From Shewanella salipaludis (GTDB lineage Bacteria > Pseudomonadota > Gammaproteobacteria > Enterobacterales > Shewanellaceae): 63,414 nt of DNA. Location of the stretch: assembly GCF_012911865.1 (NCBI RefSeq), contig NZ_JAAXYH010000018.1, positions 1 through 63,414 of the forward strand, given 5' to 3'. The notes under the pieces were generated by a model. The model saw only the letters and a list, made by a program, of their open reading frames with translations. It made no database searches and was not told the origin of the DNA. Position numbers and translations under genes: made by a program. Below are positions 55,172-63,133 of the stretch, piece by piece. Every line of letters begins with the position of its first letter. Position 1 is the first letter of the stretch.

Positions 55172-56254
55172 TCAGACTCCACGCTGCCAATGCAATGGCT
55201 TGACCTTCATGCCGACCCTGAGCTGGTTCACTCCGGCGCTGACTATCTCATCCCCCTGGCTCAGGCCGCTGAGGACTTCAATGCCCTGGGTGCTGACCCG
55301 CCCCAGAGTGACGGGCACCGGGGTCACCAGCCCCGAGTCGGCCTGGTAGCGCCATACCTGGACCAGCCCATCCAGATCGCGTTTGTCTATGGCACTCACT
55401 GGCACTATGGCCGCGGTTTTGCCGGCCTCCATGGTGCCAAGCCTGAGGGTCAGTTCGGCGCTCATGCCGGGCAACAGCTGGAAAGTGTCGGGCTGCGGCA
55501 GCGAGAACACCACCTCATAGGCCTGGGTGCCAGGGGTTATCTGAGTGGAGTATTCCTTGAAGCTGGCCTTGAACTTGTGGCCGGGAAAGGCGCTGAAGCT
55601 GACGCTGGCATCCAGATCTGCCGGGGCCGTGACCCGTTTCAGGCCGGCGATCAGTGTCTCCGGCAGCTGAACGCTCACATCCAGCAGGCGGTTATTCTGC
55701 AGTGTCAGCACCGCCTGGTTGGGCTGCACCTGTTGGTGGTTATCCACCAGGCGTTTGGCGATGGTGCCGCCGAAGGGCGCGGTCAGTCGGGTGTAGCTCA
55801 GCTGATCGCGCGCAGCCGCCAGGGCCGCCTTGGCGGCTTTCAACTGGGCCTGGGTGCTGTCAAATTCGGCCTGGGAAATCAGTTTGCGCTTGAGCAGCGC
55901 CGCCTTGCGCTGATAATCCGCGGCCAGGAGTTCATGCTCGGCCTCGCGGGTCATCAGGTTATTGCGGGCATCCCTGTCATCGAGTCTGGCGAGCAGACTC
56001 CCCTCTGTGACCTGCTGGCCTTCCAGCAGCGCGAGTTCGGTCAACTGCCCGGAGATCCGAAACGACAGCTCAGCGCGGCTGTTGGCCGTCACACTGGCCG
56101 GGAAGCTGCGGTAGTCCTTGGCGATGAGATTGTCGACGGCGAATAATTTCACCGGGCGGATCACCGGCGCTTGCACGGCACTCTCGGCCTGCATACAGCC
56201 GGCAACGAGCAGGGGCAGGGTGAGTGCGAGTGGGAGTATAAAGGCAGATCTCAT
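55172..56254 (-). CDS. RND periplasmic adaptor (membrane fusion lipoprotein)
   Basis: 360 residues. A lipoprotein signal (FILPLALTLPLLVAGC) anchors it to the inner membrane. The adaptor layout is complete: beta-barrel and lipoyl segments (RTELSFRISG-like SFRISGQLTELALLEGQQV), a short helical hairpin (about 100-140), and YTRLTAPFGGTIAKRLVD. It joins the RND transporter to an outer-membrane channel, for which no gene is present here. First gene of the operon, divergent from a LysR gene. Confidence 0.9.
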   Translation of the reverse strand: MRSAFILPLALTLPLLVAGCMQAESAVQAPVIRPVKLFAVDNLIAKDYRSFPASVTANSRAELSFRISGQLTELALLEGQQVTEGSLLARLDDRDARNNLMTREAEHELLAADYQRKAALLKRKLISQAEFDSTQAQLKAAKAALAAARDQLSYTRLTAPFGGTIAKRLVDNHQQVQPNQAVLTLQNNRLLDVSVQLPETLIAGLKRVTAPADLDASVSFSAFPGHKFKASFKEYSTQITPGTQAYEVVFSLPQPDTFQLLPGMSAELTLRLGTMEAGKTAAIVPVSAIDKRDLDGLVQVWRYQADSGLVTPVPVTLGRVSTQGIEVLSGLSQGDEIVSAGVNQLRVGMKVKPLHWQRGV

Positions 56255-56375
56255 CGGCGCTATTCCTTGGTAAGGTCAAAAATTTATCAGGCGCGAAGAT
56301 AACAGCTTAATGAGTTGCATTAAATGGGATTGTTTGGAATCATAAGTTCCATTATTTGGGATTGTTGGTGAAAAA

Positions 56376-57287
56376 ATGAAAACCGAAGATCTGGCTCTAT
56401 TCCACCGCATAGTCGAGACCGGCAGCCTGGTTGCCGCCGCCGATCTGCTTAATCTGCCCAAGTCCACTGTGAGCCGCCGTTTGCAGACCCTGGAAGAGGA
56501 GTTGAAGGTCAAGCTATTCCATCGCCAGAGCCGGGCCATGAGCCTGACATCGGCCGGGAGTCACTTCTACCAGAGATCCCAGGGGATCCTGGCACAGCTG
56601 GATGAAACCCTGATAGAGATGACCGAAGACGATGCCGAGCTCAGCGGCCATCTGCGCATTCAGATGTTTCCCCTGCCCGAGAACAGCATTCTGAACCATC
56701 TGATCTTCCGCTTCATGAGCCTGCATCCCAGGCTGACGGTGGAGGTGATAGACAGCACCGAAGTGGTCGACATGGTCAAGCACAACCTGGATGTGGCGTT
56801 TCTCATCGAGCACTCCATCGAGGCCCAGGACCTGGTGGCCAGGCCAGTGCTGACCACTGCGCTGGGTTTCTTCGCCAGCCCGGACTATCTTGCCCAGAGA
56901 GGCGAGCCAGGGACCCTGACGGAAATGGCCGAACACAACGTTGCCCTGTATCGCCTGGTCAACGGCAGGGTGTTCAACGAGGTGGAGGTGGGAACCGGCA
57001 AGAATACCCTCAAGGTCGCGGTTCAGGGTAACTTCTGCACCAACAACCTGATATTGGCACGTGAGTTTGCCCTGCAGGGCAAGGGCATAGCCTATCTGCC
57101 GATGGAAATGTGTCGTGAATACGAGGCCGGGGGGCAACTGCGGCAGCTGCTGTCGAACTACGAGCCCCATGTGGGCGAGTGCTTCCTGGTGTATCCGTCG
57201 CGGCGTTTCGTCAGCCTGGCCTGTCGGCGTTTCATCGATTTCATCTTGCAGGAATTGACCCCGGATGGCCTGCCCACGCCGATGTAA
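56376..57287 (+). CDS. LysR-type regulator divergent from the RND operon
   Basis: 303 residues. Helix-turn-helix: DLALFHRIVETGSLVAAADL, then LNLPKSTVSRRLQTLEEELK. The effector domain begins at about residue 90 (SGHLRIQMFPLPENSILNHL). The 121-bp gap shared with the adaptor gene suggests it controls the pump. Confidence 0.88.
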   Translation: MKTEDLALFHRIVETGSLVAAADLLNLPKSTVSRRLQTLEEELKVKLFHRQSRAMSLTSAGSHFYQRSQGILAQLDETLIEMTEDDAELSGHLRIQMFPLPENSILNHLIFRFMSLHPRLTVEVIDSTEVVDMVKHNLDVAFLIEHSIEAQDLVARPVLTTALGFFASPDYLAQRGEPGTLTEMAEHNVALYRLVNGRVFNEVEVGTGKNTLKVAVQGNFCTNNLILAREFALQGKGIAYLPMEMCREYEAGGQLRQLLSNYEPHVGECFLVYPSRRFVSLACRRFIDFILQELTPDGLPTPM

Positions 57288-57341
57288 AGTGCCCACTGCT
57301 GCGATGATGGCAGTTGGAGTTAGCCCCTGGCCTGCAAATTG

Positions 57342-57413
57342 GGCTCAGCTCCTGGCTCAACTTTTGGCTCAACTTTTGGTTCAACTTCTGGCTCAATCTC
57401 TGGCTCACATCCA
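57342..57413. repeat. 12-bp tandem repeat, six units, downstream of the MATE gene
   Basis: Units of GGCTCAACTTTT and variants, six in a row (72 bp), between the LysR stop and the MATE stop. Confidence 0.9.
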
Positions 57414-57438
57414 GGGAGGGGGGACGGGGCGGCGCCGG

Positions 57439-58812
57439 CTAGGCCAGGGCGGCGACCTTGGGGGGCTCGCTGATGCGGGTCGCCAGCACATAACAGGCCA
57501 GCCCCATGAAGATGTTGGTGATCGGCAGCGCCAGCAACAGGCCCTTGACCCCGCCTATGTAGGAGCCCAGTGCCGCCAGCGGCAACATGATCAGCAGCAG
57601 GCGGCAGAGGTTGATCACCAGCGAACTCATGGGCCTGTGGTAGGCGTTCAGCGCCGTGGCCACTATGATCACCACTCCCAGCGGACCATAGGCACAGGGC
57701 AACACCAGCAGATAGAAACTCAGCCACTCTATGACCAGGGGATCGCTGCTGAACAGCTGCGCCAGTTGGGTGGCGAACAGGGCTATGGGCAGGTAGAGCA
57801 GGCTCTGGAATAGCAGGACAAATTTCAGCGCCATCAAGAGTGCCTGCTTGGCCCGTTCCGCCTGATTGGCGCCCAGGTTCTGGGCGATGAAGGGCATCAG
57901 GCTGGACGACAGCGCCATCACCACTATCAGCAGCACGGATTCCAGCCGGGTACCGGCACCGAAGGCCGCCACAGCGCCATGATCTATCCGCGCCAGCATG
58001 GCCATCAATACCGCGTTGGCCAGGGGGTTGATCAGGTTCATCAGCGCCGCCGGCTGGGCTATGTGCGCCAGCCGGTGCCAGTTATGCTTCAGCCTCGACA
58101 GTGTGACCCCGGCGAAGGCCAGCATCTTGTGTTTGATGGCCAGCAGATAACCGCACAGCGACAGGGCCAGCAGCCAGGAGACCAGGGTCGCTATCGCCGC
58201 CCCCTGAATTTCCAGCCGGGGGAAGGGCCCCAGGCCGAAGATCAGCAGGGGATCCAGTATGAGGTTGATCAGCGCCGCCAGCGCCATGATGGTCGCCGGC
58301 GAGCGGGTATCGCCCGTGGATCTCAGCCCCTGGATGCCGACCATGAGCAACACCAGCAGGGGCGCGCCCAGATACCAGAAGCTCATGTATTCCTGGATCA
58401 GCGGCAAGCTGCCTTGGTTGGCGCCGAGCAAACCGAACAGCGGCCTTATGCAGAGGCTGCCCAGTAGCGACAGCAGACTCACCAACAAGAGGGTCAGCAG
58501 CAGGGCATCATGGAGGAAGACCCTCGCCTGGGCGGCTTGGCCGGCCCCTATCAGGCGCCCCAGATTCGCCGATACCCCGGCACCTATGCCTATGGCTATG
58601 CTGGAGATCACTAAGGTCACGGGAAAGGTGAAGCTGATGGCCGCCAGCGACTGAGTCCCCAGCTGACTGATAAAAAAAGTGTCGACCAGGCTGGAGCCCA
58701 AGAGGGTGATGATGCCTATCAGGTTGGGGAGGCTCATGTTGAGCAGTACACGACCAATTGGCGCACTGAGCAGCCCGTGTCTGTCTTTCATGGGGACCTG
58801 TCTCTCTAGCAA
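57439..58812 (-). CDS. MATE-family multidrug/sodium or proton exporter
   Basis: 457 residues with 12 helices. The N-terminal half has MSLPNLIGIITLLGSSLVDT and GIGAGVSANLGRLIGAGQAA, the second half ALSSSLMPFIAQNLGANQAE, the two symmetric NorM/MATE signatures. It exports cationic drugs or metabolites. The coding end RISEPPKVAALA is followed in another minus frame by a Glu/Pro/Val repeat, see findings. It is divergent from groES. Confidence 0.9.
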   Translation of the reverse strand: MLERQVPMKDRHGLLSAPIGRVLLNMSLPNLIGIITLLGSSLVDTFFISQLGTQSLAAISFTFPVTLVISSIAIGIGAGVSANLGRLIGAGQAAQARVFLHDALLLTLLLVSLLSLLGSLCIRPLFGLLGANQGSLPLIQEYMSFWYLGAPLLVLLMVGIQGLRSTGDTRSPATIMALAALINLILDPLLIFGLGPFPRLEIQGAAIATLVSWLLALSLCGYLLAIKHKMLAFAGVTLSRLKHNWHRLAHIAQPAALMNLINPLANAVLMAMLARIDHGAVAAFGAGTRLESVLLIVVMALSSSLMPFIAQNLGANQAERAKQALLMALKFVLLFQSLLYLPIALFATQLAQLFSSDPLVIEWLSFYLLVLPCAYGPLGVVIIVATALNAYHRPMSSLVINLCRLLLIMLPLAALGSYIGGVKGLLLALPITNIFMGLACYVLATRISEPPKVAALA

Positions 58813-58873
58813 AAAATGCCTGTTGTTGAACTGGGGCCGAATTCTAGCAGGATTGCGCCGGCTTTAAAAATTC

Positions 58874-58902
58874 GAGGTAAAAAAATGCAATTTTTTTACC
58901 TC
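58874..58902. promoter_or_regulatory. Perfect 13-bp inverted repeat just upstream of the groES promoter
   Basis: GAGGTAAAAAAAT and ATTTTTTTACCTC arms flank GCA (29 bp). It lies 5 bp upstream of the putative -35 and 61 bp from the MATE start codon. It could be an operator for either gene or both. It is unlike the CIRCE element. Confidence 0.55.
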
Positions 58903-58907
58903 CGGCC

Positions 58908-58936
58908 CTTGGAACCTGCAACCCCTATCCCCATAT
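58908..58936 (+). promoter_or_regulatory. Sigma-32 (RpoH) promoter of groES-groEL
   Basis: -35 CTTGGAA (58908-58914), spacer 14 nt, -10 CCCCATAT (58929-58936); the consensus is CTTGAA with CCCCATNT. It lies about 78 bp before the groES start codon. Confidence 0.85.
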
Positions 58937-59014
58937 AGCTAACATCAAAGGTAAAACCTTTTTATTGTAAATCGCCTCGTTTCTTGGGCATCACATCATT
59001 AGGAGAGTTTATAG

Positions 59015-59305
59015 ATGAATATTCGTCCATTACATGACCGCGTAATAGTTAAGCGCCTCGAAGTTGAATCCACTTCGGCCGGTGGCATAGTGCTGACCGG
59101 CAGCGCCGCCGAGAAATCGACTCGCGGTGAGATCCTGGCCGTAGGTAATGGCCGCATCCTGGAGAATGGCACAGTCAAGCCACTGGATGTCAAAGTGGGC
59201 GACGTAGTGATCTTCAACGAAGGTTATGGCGTGAAGAAAGAAAAAATTGACGGTCAGGAAGTACTGATCCTGTCAGAAGCTGACCTGATGGCGGTAGTAG
59301 GTTAA
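59015..59305 (+). CDS. groES: Co-chaperonin GroES
   Basis: 96 residues. MNIRPLHDRVIVKRLEVEST, GGIVLTGSAAEKS (the mobile loop that binds GroEL, about 22-34) and DVVIFNEGYGVKKEKIDG are standard. GroES caps the GroEL ring to form the folding chamber. AGGAG 9 nt upstream of the ATG; groEL follows after 58 bp. Confidence 0.98.
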   Translation: MNIRPLHDRVIVKRLEVESTSAGGIVLTGSAAEKSTRGEILAVGNGRILENGTVKPLDVKVGDVVIFNEGYGVKKEKIDGQEVLILSEADLMAVVG

Positions 59306-59363
59306 GCCTGCGCACATCGAACAAACTTCCAATTAAAGTCAACTATTTAAAGGATAAATAAAC

Positions 59364-61004
59364 ATGGCAGCTAAAGAAGTAGTATTCGGCAATGACGCCC
59401 GCGTGAGAATGCTCGCCGGCGTGAACGTTCTGGCCAACGCAGTTAAAGTGACCCTGGGCCCCAAAGGCCGTAACGTGGTATTGGACAAGAGCTTCGGCTC
59501 ACCGCTGATCACCAAAGACGGTGTGTCTGTTGCCAAAGAAATCGAATTGACCGACAAGTTCGAGAACATGGGCGCCCAGATGGTCAAGGAAGTCGCTTCC
59601 AAGGCCAACGACGCCGCCGGTGACGGTACCACCACCGCCACAGTACTGGCCCAGGCCATAGTAGTGGAAGGCCTGAAGGCCGTTGCCGCCGGCATGAACC
59701 CCATGGATCTGAAGCGCGGCATCGACAAGGCGGTTATCGCCGCAGTCGCCGAGCTGAAAAACCTGTCCCAGGAATGTTCCGACTCCAAGGCCATCGCCCA
59801 GGTAGGTACCATCTCCGCCAACTCTGACGAATCTATCGGCCAGATCATCGCCGATGCCATGGATAAAGTCGGTATGGAAGGGGTGATCACAGTCGAAGAA
59901 GGCCAGGCGCTGGAAAACGATCTGGAGACTGTCGAAGGCATGCAGTTCGATCGCGGTTACCTGTCACCTTACTTCATCAACAAGCCGGAAACCGGCAGCG
60001 TCGAGCTGGACAATCCCTTCATCCTGCTGGTGGACAAGAAGATCTCCAACATTCGCGAGCTGCTGCCTATCCTCGAAGGTCTGGCGAAAACCGGCAAGCC
60101 ACTACTGATCGTTGCCGAAGACGTCGAAGGCGAAGCCTTGGCGACCCTGGTAGTCAACAACATGCGCGGCATAGTCAAGGTTGCCGCTGTTAAGGCTCCG
60201 GGCTTCGGTGACCGTCGCAAGGCCATGCTGCAGGATATCGCCATCCTCACCGGCGGCACAGTGATCGCCGAAGAGATAGGTTTGGAACTGGAAAAAGCGA
60301 CCCTGGAAGATCTGGGTACCGCCAAGCGTGTGGTCATCACCAAAGACAACAGCACCATCATCGACGGTAACGGCGAACACGCCCAGATCACGGCTCGCGT
60401 CAGCCAGATCAAGCAACAGGTCGAAGAGTCCACTTCAGACTACGACAAGGAAAAACTCCAGGAACGCATGGCCAAGCTGGCCGGCGGTGTGGCGGTGATC
60501 AAGGTCGGTGCCGCTACCGAAGTGGAAATGAAAGAGAAGAAAGCCCGTGTCGAAGATGCGCTGCACGCGACCCGTGCCGCAGTCGAAGAAGGCGTGGTTC
60601 CTGGCGGTGGTGTTGCCCTGGTGCGCGTCGCTTCCAAGATTGCCGATATCGAAGTGCTGAACGAAGATCAGAAGCACGGTGTGGTCATAGCACTGCGCGC
60701 CATGGAAGCGCCACTGCGTCAGATAGCTACCAACGCGGGTGAAGAAGCCTCGGTAGTTGCCAACACAGTCAAGAACGGCAGCGGTAACTATGGCTACAAC
60801 GCGGGTAACGACACCTACGGTGACATGCTGGAAATGGGTATCCTGGATCCAACCAAGGTGACCCGTTGTGCGCTGCAGTTCGCGGCCTCGATCGCCGGTC
60901 TGATGATCACCACAGAAGCCATGGTGGGTGAAGTGCCACAGGAAAGCTCAGGCCCTGATATGGGCGGCATGGGTGGTATGGGTGGTATGGGCGGCATGAT
61001 GTAA
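59364..61004 (+). CDS. groEL: Chaperonin GroEL
   Basis: 546 residues of the expected length. VTLGPKGRNVVLDKSFG and DGVSVAKEIEL with NDAAGDGTTTATVL form the ATP site (catalytic Asp in GDGTTT). VEEGVVPGGGVALVR in the C-terminal equatorial domain and a GGMGGMGGMGGMM tail are typical. It folds substrate proteins in the cytosol together with GroES, from the heat-shock promoter upstream. Confidence 0.99.
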   Translation: MAAKEVVFGNDARVRMLAGVNVLANAVKVTLGPKGRNVVLDKSFGSPLITKDGVSVAKEIELTDKFENMGAQMVKEVASKANDAAGDGTTTATVLAQAIVVEGLKAVAAGMNPMDLKRGIDKAVIAAVAELKNLSQECSDSKAIAQVGTISANSDESIGQIIADAMDKVGMEGVITVEEGQALENDLETVEGMQFDRGYLSPYFINKPETGSVELDNPFILLVDKKISNIRELLPILEGLAKTGKPLLIVAEDVEGEALATLVVNNMRGIVKVAAVKAPGFGDRRKAMLQDIAILTGGTVIAEEIGLELEKATLEDLGTAKRVVITKDNSTIIDGNGEHAQITARVSQIKQQVEESTSDYDKEKLQERMAKLAGGVAVIKVGAATEVEMKEKKARVEDALHATRAAVEEGVVPGGGVALVRVASKIADIEVLNEDQKHGVVIALRAMEAPLRQIATNAGEEASVVANTVKNGSGNYGYNAGNDTYGDMLEMGILDPTKVTRCALQFAASIAGLMITTEAMVGEVPQESSGPDMGGMGGMGGMGGMM

Positions 61005-61059
61005 TCTGCCCCGCCGCAGATTGATCAAGGCGCTTGCCTTGGTCTCTCTGAGACCACAA

Positions 61060-61090
61060 CAAAACCCAGCTTCGGCTGGGTTTTGTTTTT
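61060..61090 (+). terminator. First terminator after groEL
   Basis: AAAACCCAGC and GCTGGGTTTT arms with a TTCG loop, followed by GTTTTT. Confidence 0.92.
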
Positions 61091-61100
61091 GGTACACAGG

Positions 61101-61141
61101 AAAAGGCCTGCGCATCGAGCGCGGGCCTTTTCCATTTTTTT
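61101..61141 (+). terminator. Second terminator-like hairpin after groEL
   Basis: AAAAGGCC and GGCCTTTT arms, extended by GCGC pairing inside, followed by CCATTTTTTT. Confidence 0.75.
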
Positions 61142-61189
61142 GGGTATCTGCCGAGGGCTGGGGAGTGGATTGGGATTGGCATGGCTGTC

Positions 61190-61330
61190 GACGATGGGTG
61201 CTATCCATTGCCTGCCGCAGGCTTTCGCACAGGCACACCCGTGACACGCCGTGAACCCATCCATGGGGGCTCAGCGGCGACGTCCTGTCGCCGATGGTCC
61301 TTGGTGCGCCTGCGCTGGATATGGGTGCAA
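61190..61330. repeat. Possible dispersed intergenic repeat
   Basis: GC-rich stretch with a CGGCGAC/GTCGCCG hairpin (61275-61293) and CCCATCCATGGGG. From memory, sequence like CGTGACACGCCGTGAACCCA recurs in Shewanella genomes; this could not be checked. No gene is convincing. Confidence 0.3.
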
Positions 61331-61407
61331 ACCTCTGGCTTCAGGCGATAGTGGTTTTGCTTGTGGCGGGGAGAGCTTATCTTTGGGAAGATTGGCCGCT
61401 TGTAATT

Positions 61408-61429
61408 AAGCGGCTCTGACCCCTCTTAT
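61408..61429 (-). repeat. RAYT-linked box, copy 1
   Basis: GGCTCTGACCCC at 61412-61423 on the plus strand, preceded by a CCGCTT/AAGCGG hairpin (61397-61413). On the minus strand it reads GGGGTCAGAGCC and follows the stub stop codon directly. Confidence 0.85.
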
Positions 61430-61558
61430 TTAGTCCTTTAGCCAAGCCAGATAAGCCTTCATATCTTCTTCATTGGCAAAGATCACCTGCCGGTTATTGC
61501 CTCGCTGGATCACATGCACTGGCACGCCAGCTATCGATATCCTTGGCTTTCTCGGCAT
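61430..61558 (-). pseudogene. RAYT (IS200-like) transposase, 42-codon N-terminal stub
   Basis: From ATG 61558 the frame reads MPRKPRISIAGVPVHVIQRG, then NNRQVIFANEEDMKAYLAWL and KD. This is the standard N-terminus of REP-associated tyrosine transposases (the first strand and the HVIQRGNNR motif). The rest, including the catalytic HUH and Tyr, is missing. The stop TAA lies in AAATAA, which belongs to the repeat that follows (copy 1), so the break is exactly at the repeat. No function expected. Confidence 0.75.
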
Positions 61559-61611
61559 TTTTCAATCCCTGAAACGTTAAATGGCCCACAGCAAGCAGCA
61601 TAGACCATTTA

Positions 61612-61645
61612 AAACGGCTCTGACCCCTTTTATTTCTCTGACCCC
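61612..61645 (-). repeat. RAYT-linked boxes, copies 2 and 3
   Basis: GGCTCTGACCCC at 61616-61627 and CTCTGACCCC at 61636-61645, 18 bp apart, each followed by TTTTATTT. They lie 54-90 bp upstream of the stub start codon. Confidence 0.85.
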
Positions 61646-61864
61646 TTTTATTTCTCTGTTTGGATGTGTTCTGACCATACTCGTTTGGGTATACCTAATG
61701 GATACACTTATTATCCATAGTTATAGCAATGCCCAATAAGGCGATATTCATGTTGATTATTCCAGCGTATCTTTGAGTTCAGTGCTCCTATCAGTGCTCC
61801 TAAATTGTTGTTTAATATCTATGTTCTATAAACTTTTTTCATAGTATAGTTGTACAGTTAGTAG

Positions 61865-61877
61865 GCATAATTTATGC
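61865..61877. promoter_or_regulatory. Palindrome before the YodC-like gene
   Basis: GCATAA and TTATGC around one T, 22 bp upstream of the start codon. Possible operator. Confidence 0.35.
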
Positions 61878-61899
61878 GAACCAAGACGAGGTAATAGAT

Positions 61900-62088
61900 A
61901 TGGCGTTTAAAGTAGGGGATGTTGTTGTTTTGAAGTCTGGTGGTCCACGTATGACCGTGGTAGAGATCGATGAGTTAGACTGTTTCTGTCAATGGTTTGA
62001 TGACAAAAATAACCTTGCATCAGGGGGATTTTCTGCAAGCAGTATCGAGATCCCAAATGAGGCAATCACATTTAGAGTTGGGCGCTAA
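61900..62088 (+). CDS. YodC/DUF2158 family small protein
   Basis: 62 residues. FKVGDVVVLKSGGPRMTVVE and the CFCQWFDDKNNLASGGF stretch are the DUF2158/YodC signature, a small beta-barrel family of unknown function often found in mobile regions. GAGG 8-9 nt upstream of ATG 61900. AT-rich, flanked by RAYT-linked repeats, with no operon partner on its strand. Confidence 0.8.
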   Translation: MAFKVGDVVVLKSGGPRMTVVEIDELDCFCQWFDDKNNLASGGFSASSIEIPNEAITFRVGR

Positions 62089-62122
62089 TTTGTTGGGCGG
62101 CTTATCTTATAGATACTGCCGC

Positions 62123-62932
62123 TTAATCTAGTCTGGCAATTACTTCATTCATTGTGTAGTGAACAAACTTTTGACCTAACTCTGTAAGTTCATACGGTTT
62201 AGAGTCTTCAAATGCAGACTCTAGTGTATCTGAGCCTTTGCTAGACCGTGTTGTTTTTTTTATGAATTGGCCTTGATAGTTAGTTATTCTGGTTTGTCGT
62301 ATCACACCGCCAGTGCTAAGGTCTCTTATAACTAGTTTAAACAGATCAGCGTCAGAGCTGTCTTCTCTGGGTTTACTATCTGAGATGTTAAGCCAGATGT
62401 GTTTTCTAGTTATACCATTAGTATTTACTATAGCTTTGATAACCATAAAGTGGATTTCATGGTATTTATCAATCCATTCATTAAAGAGCCTGACTTGATC
62501 ATCATGGCAGACGGAGCTTGTTGCAGCATTCGATATCAGATTAACAATATATCTACGTTTTTCTTTCGTATCAGCTTGATCCCATGATCGAAACGACTTT
62601 CTCACTAATGAGAGGTACTCTTCTGATTCAAGCCTATTTGCTAAATCTAGTTGTATAACTTCGATATGTTCAGAAAGCGAATTTAGATCTCGGTAAAGTG
62701 ACTCAATTTTGACTTTATGGGTGTGAAACCATTCTTGATATAGTTCATTGATCTTGCCTTGTTCGTATTCACTATGGATAGTGTTGCCTGCCGCGATGAA
62801 ATTCCCTACCCACGGAATAACACTCATCGCATTTGCTGCAACTTTCAACATGCCTTTATATTTACTTCCTTTTACTAATACTAAGTCATAAGCGATGAAC
62901 TCTTCTGTTCTTAACTGCTTGTTATTGGTCAT
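62123..62932 (-). CDS. Unrecognised 269-residue protein with a hydrophobic Gly/Ala segment and possible winged-helix C-terminus
   Basis: No assigned function. Residues 24-50 (KGMLKVAANAMSVIPWVGNF then IAAGNTI) form a weakly hydrophobic Gly/Ala/Val segment. Residues 60-125 are helical with coiled-coil character. KSFRSWDQADTKEKRRYIVN (about 108-127) and the later half (REDSSDADLFKLVIRDLSTG, then GVIRQ and YELTELGQKFVHYTMNE) look conserved and resemble a winged-helix DNA- or protein-binding fold. I recall similar stand-alone proteins in other bacteria, unverified. AT-rich and convergent with the YodC-like gene. Confidence 0.5.
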   Translation of the reverse strand: MTNNKQLRTEEFIAYDLVLVKGSKYKGMLKVAANAMSVIPWVGNFIAAGNTIHSEYEQGKINELYQEWFHTHKVKIESLYRDLNSLSEHIEVIQLDLANRLESEEYLSLVRKSFRSWDQADTKEKRRYIVNLISNAATSSVCHDDQVRLFNEWIDKYHEIHFMVIKAIVNTNGITRKHIWLNISDSKPREDSSDADLFKLVIRDLSTGGVIRQTRITNYQGQFIKKTTRSSKGSDTLESAFEDSKPYELTELGQKFVHYTMNEVIARLD

Positions 62933-63133
62933 AATACCTCCATGTTTAGCAATAGTATGTCATGATTAAGTTGTTAACCAATCACGCTTGATTATGTTCA
63001 CTGCGTTTACAATTACATCTTTTAATCTATGTAATTCATCGGCCTTTGCATAGTAACCATATGACATAGTCTTACCACCTTTGTAAAAGGGGTCAGAGCC
63101 GTTTTGCAATAAAAGGGGTCAGAGCCGTTTTAT
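62933..63133. repeat. RAYT-linked boxes, copies 4 and 5
   Basis: GGGGTCAGAGCC at 63089-63100 and 63115-63126, a 26-bp period, each within AAAAGGGGTCAGAGCCGTTTT, on the plus strand (opposite orientation to copies 1-3). The preceding 150 bp is the upstream region of the 269-residue gene. Confidence 0.88.

Larger units (their letters stand above)
61559..61899. other. Repeat-containing gap before the YodC-like gene
   Basis: Holds box copies 2 and 3, a TTAAATGG/CCATTTAA hairpin at about 61577-61613, a direct repeat of CAGTGCTCCTA (about 61780-61802), and AT-rich promoter sequence for the YodC-like gene. Confidence 0.5.

Noticed and set aside
57265..57813. Long plus-strand ORF with Leu-Ala-Gln repeats
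   Set aside because: It is antisense to the MATE gene plus the 12-bp repeat array, with no start context.
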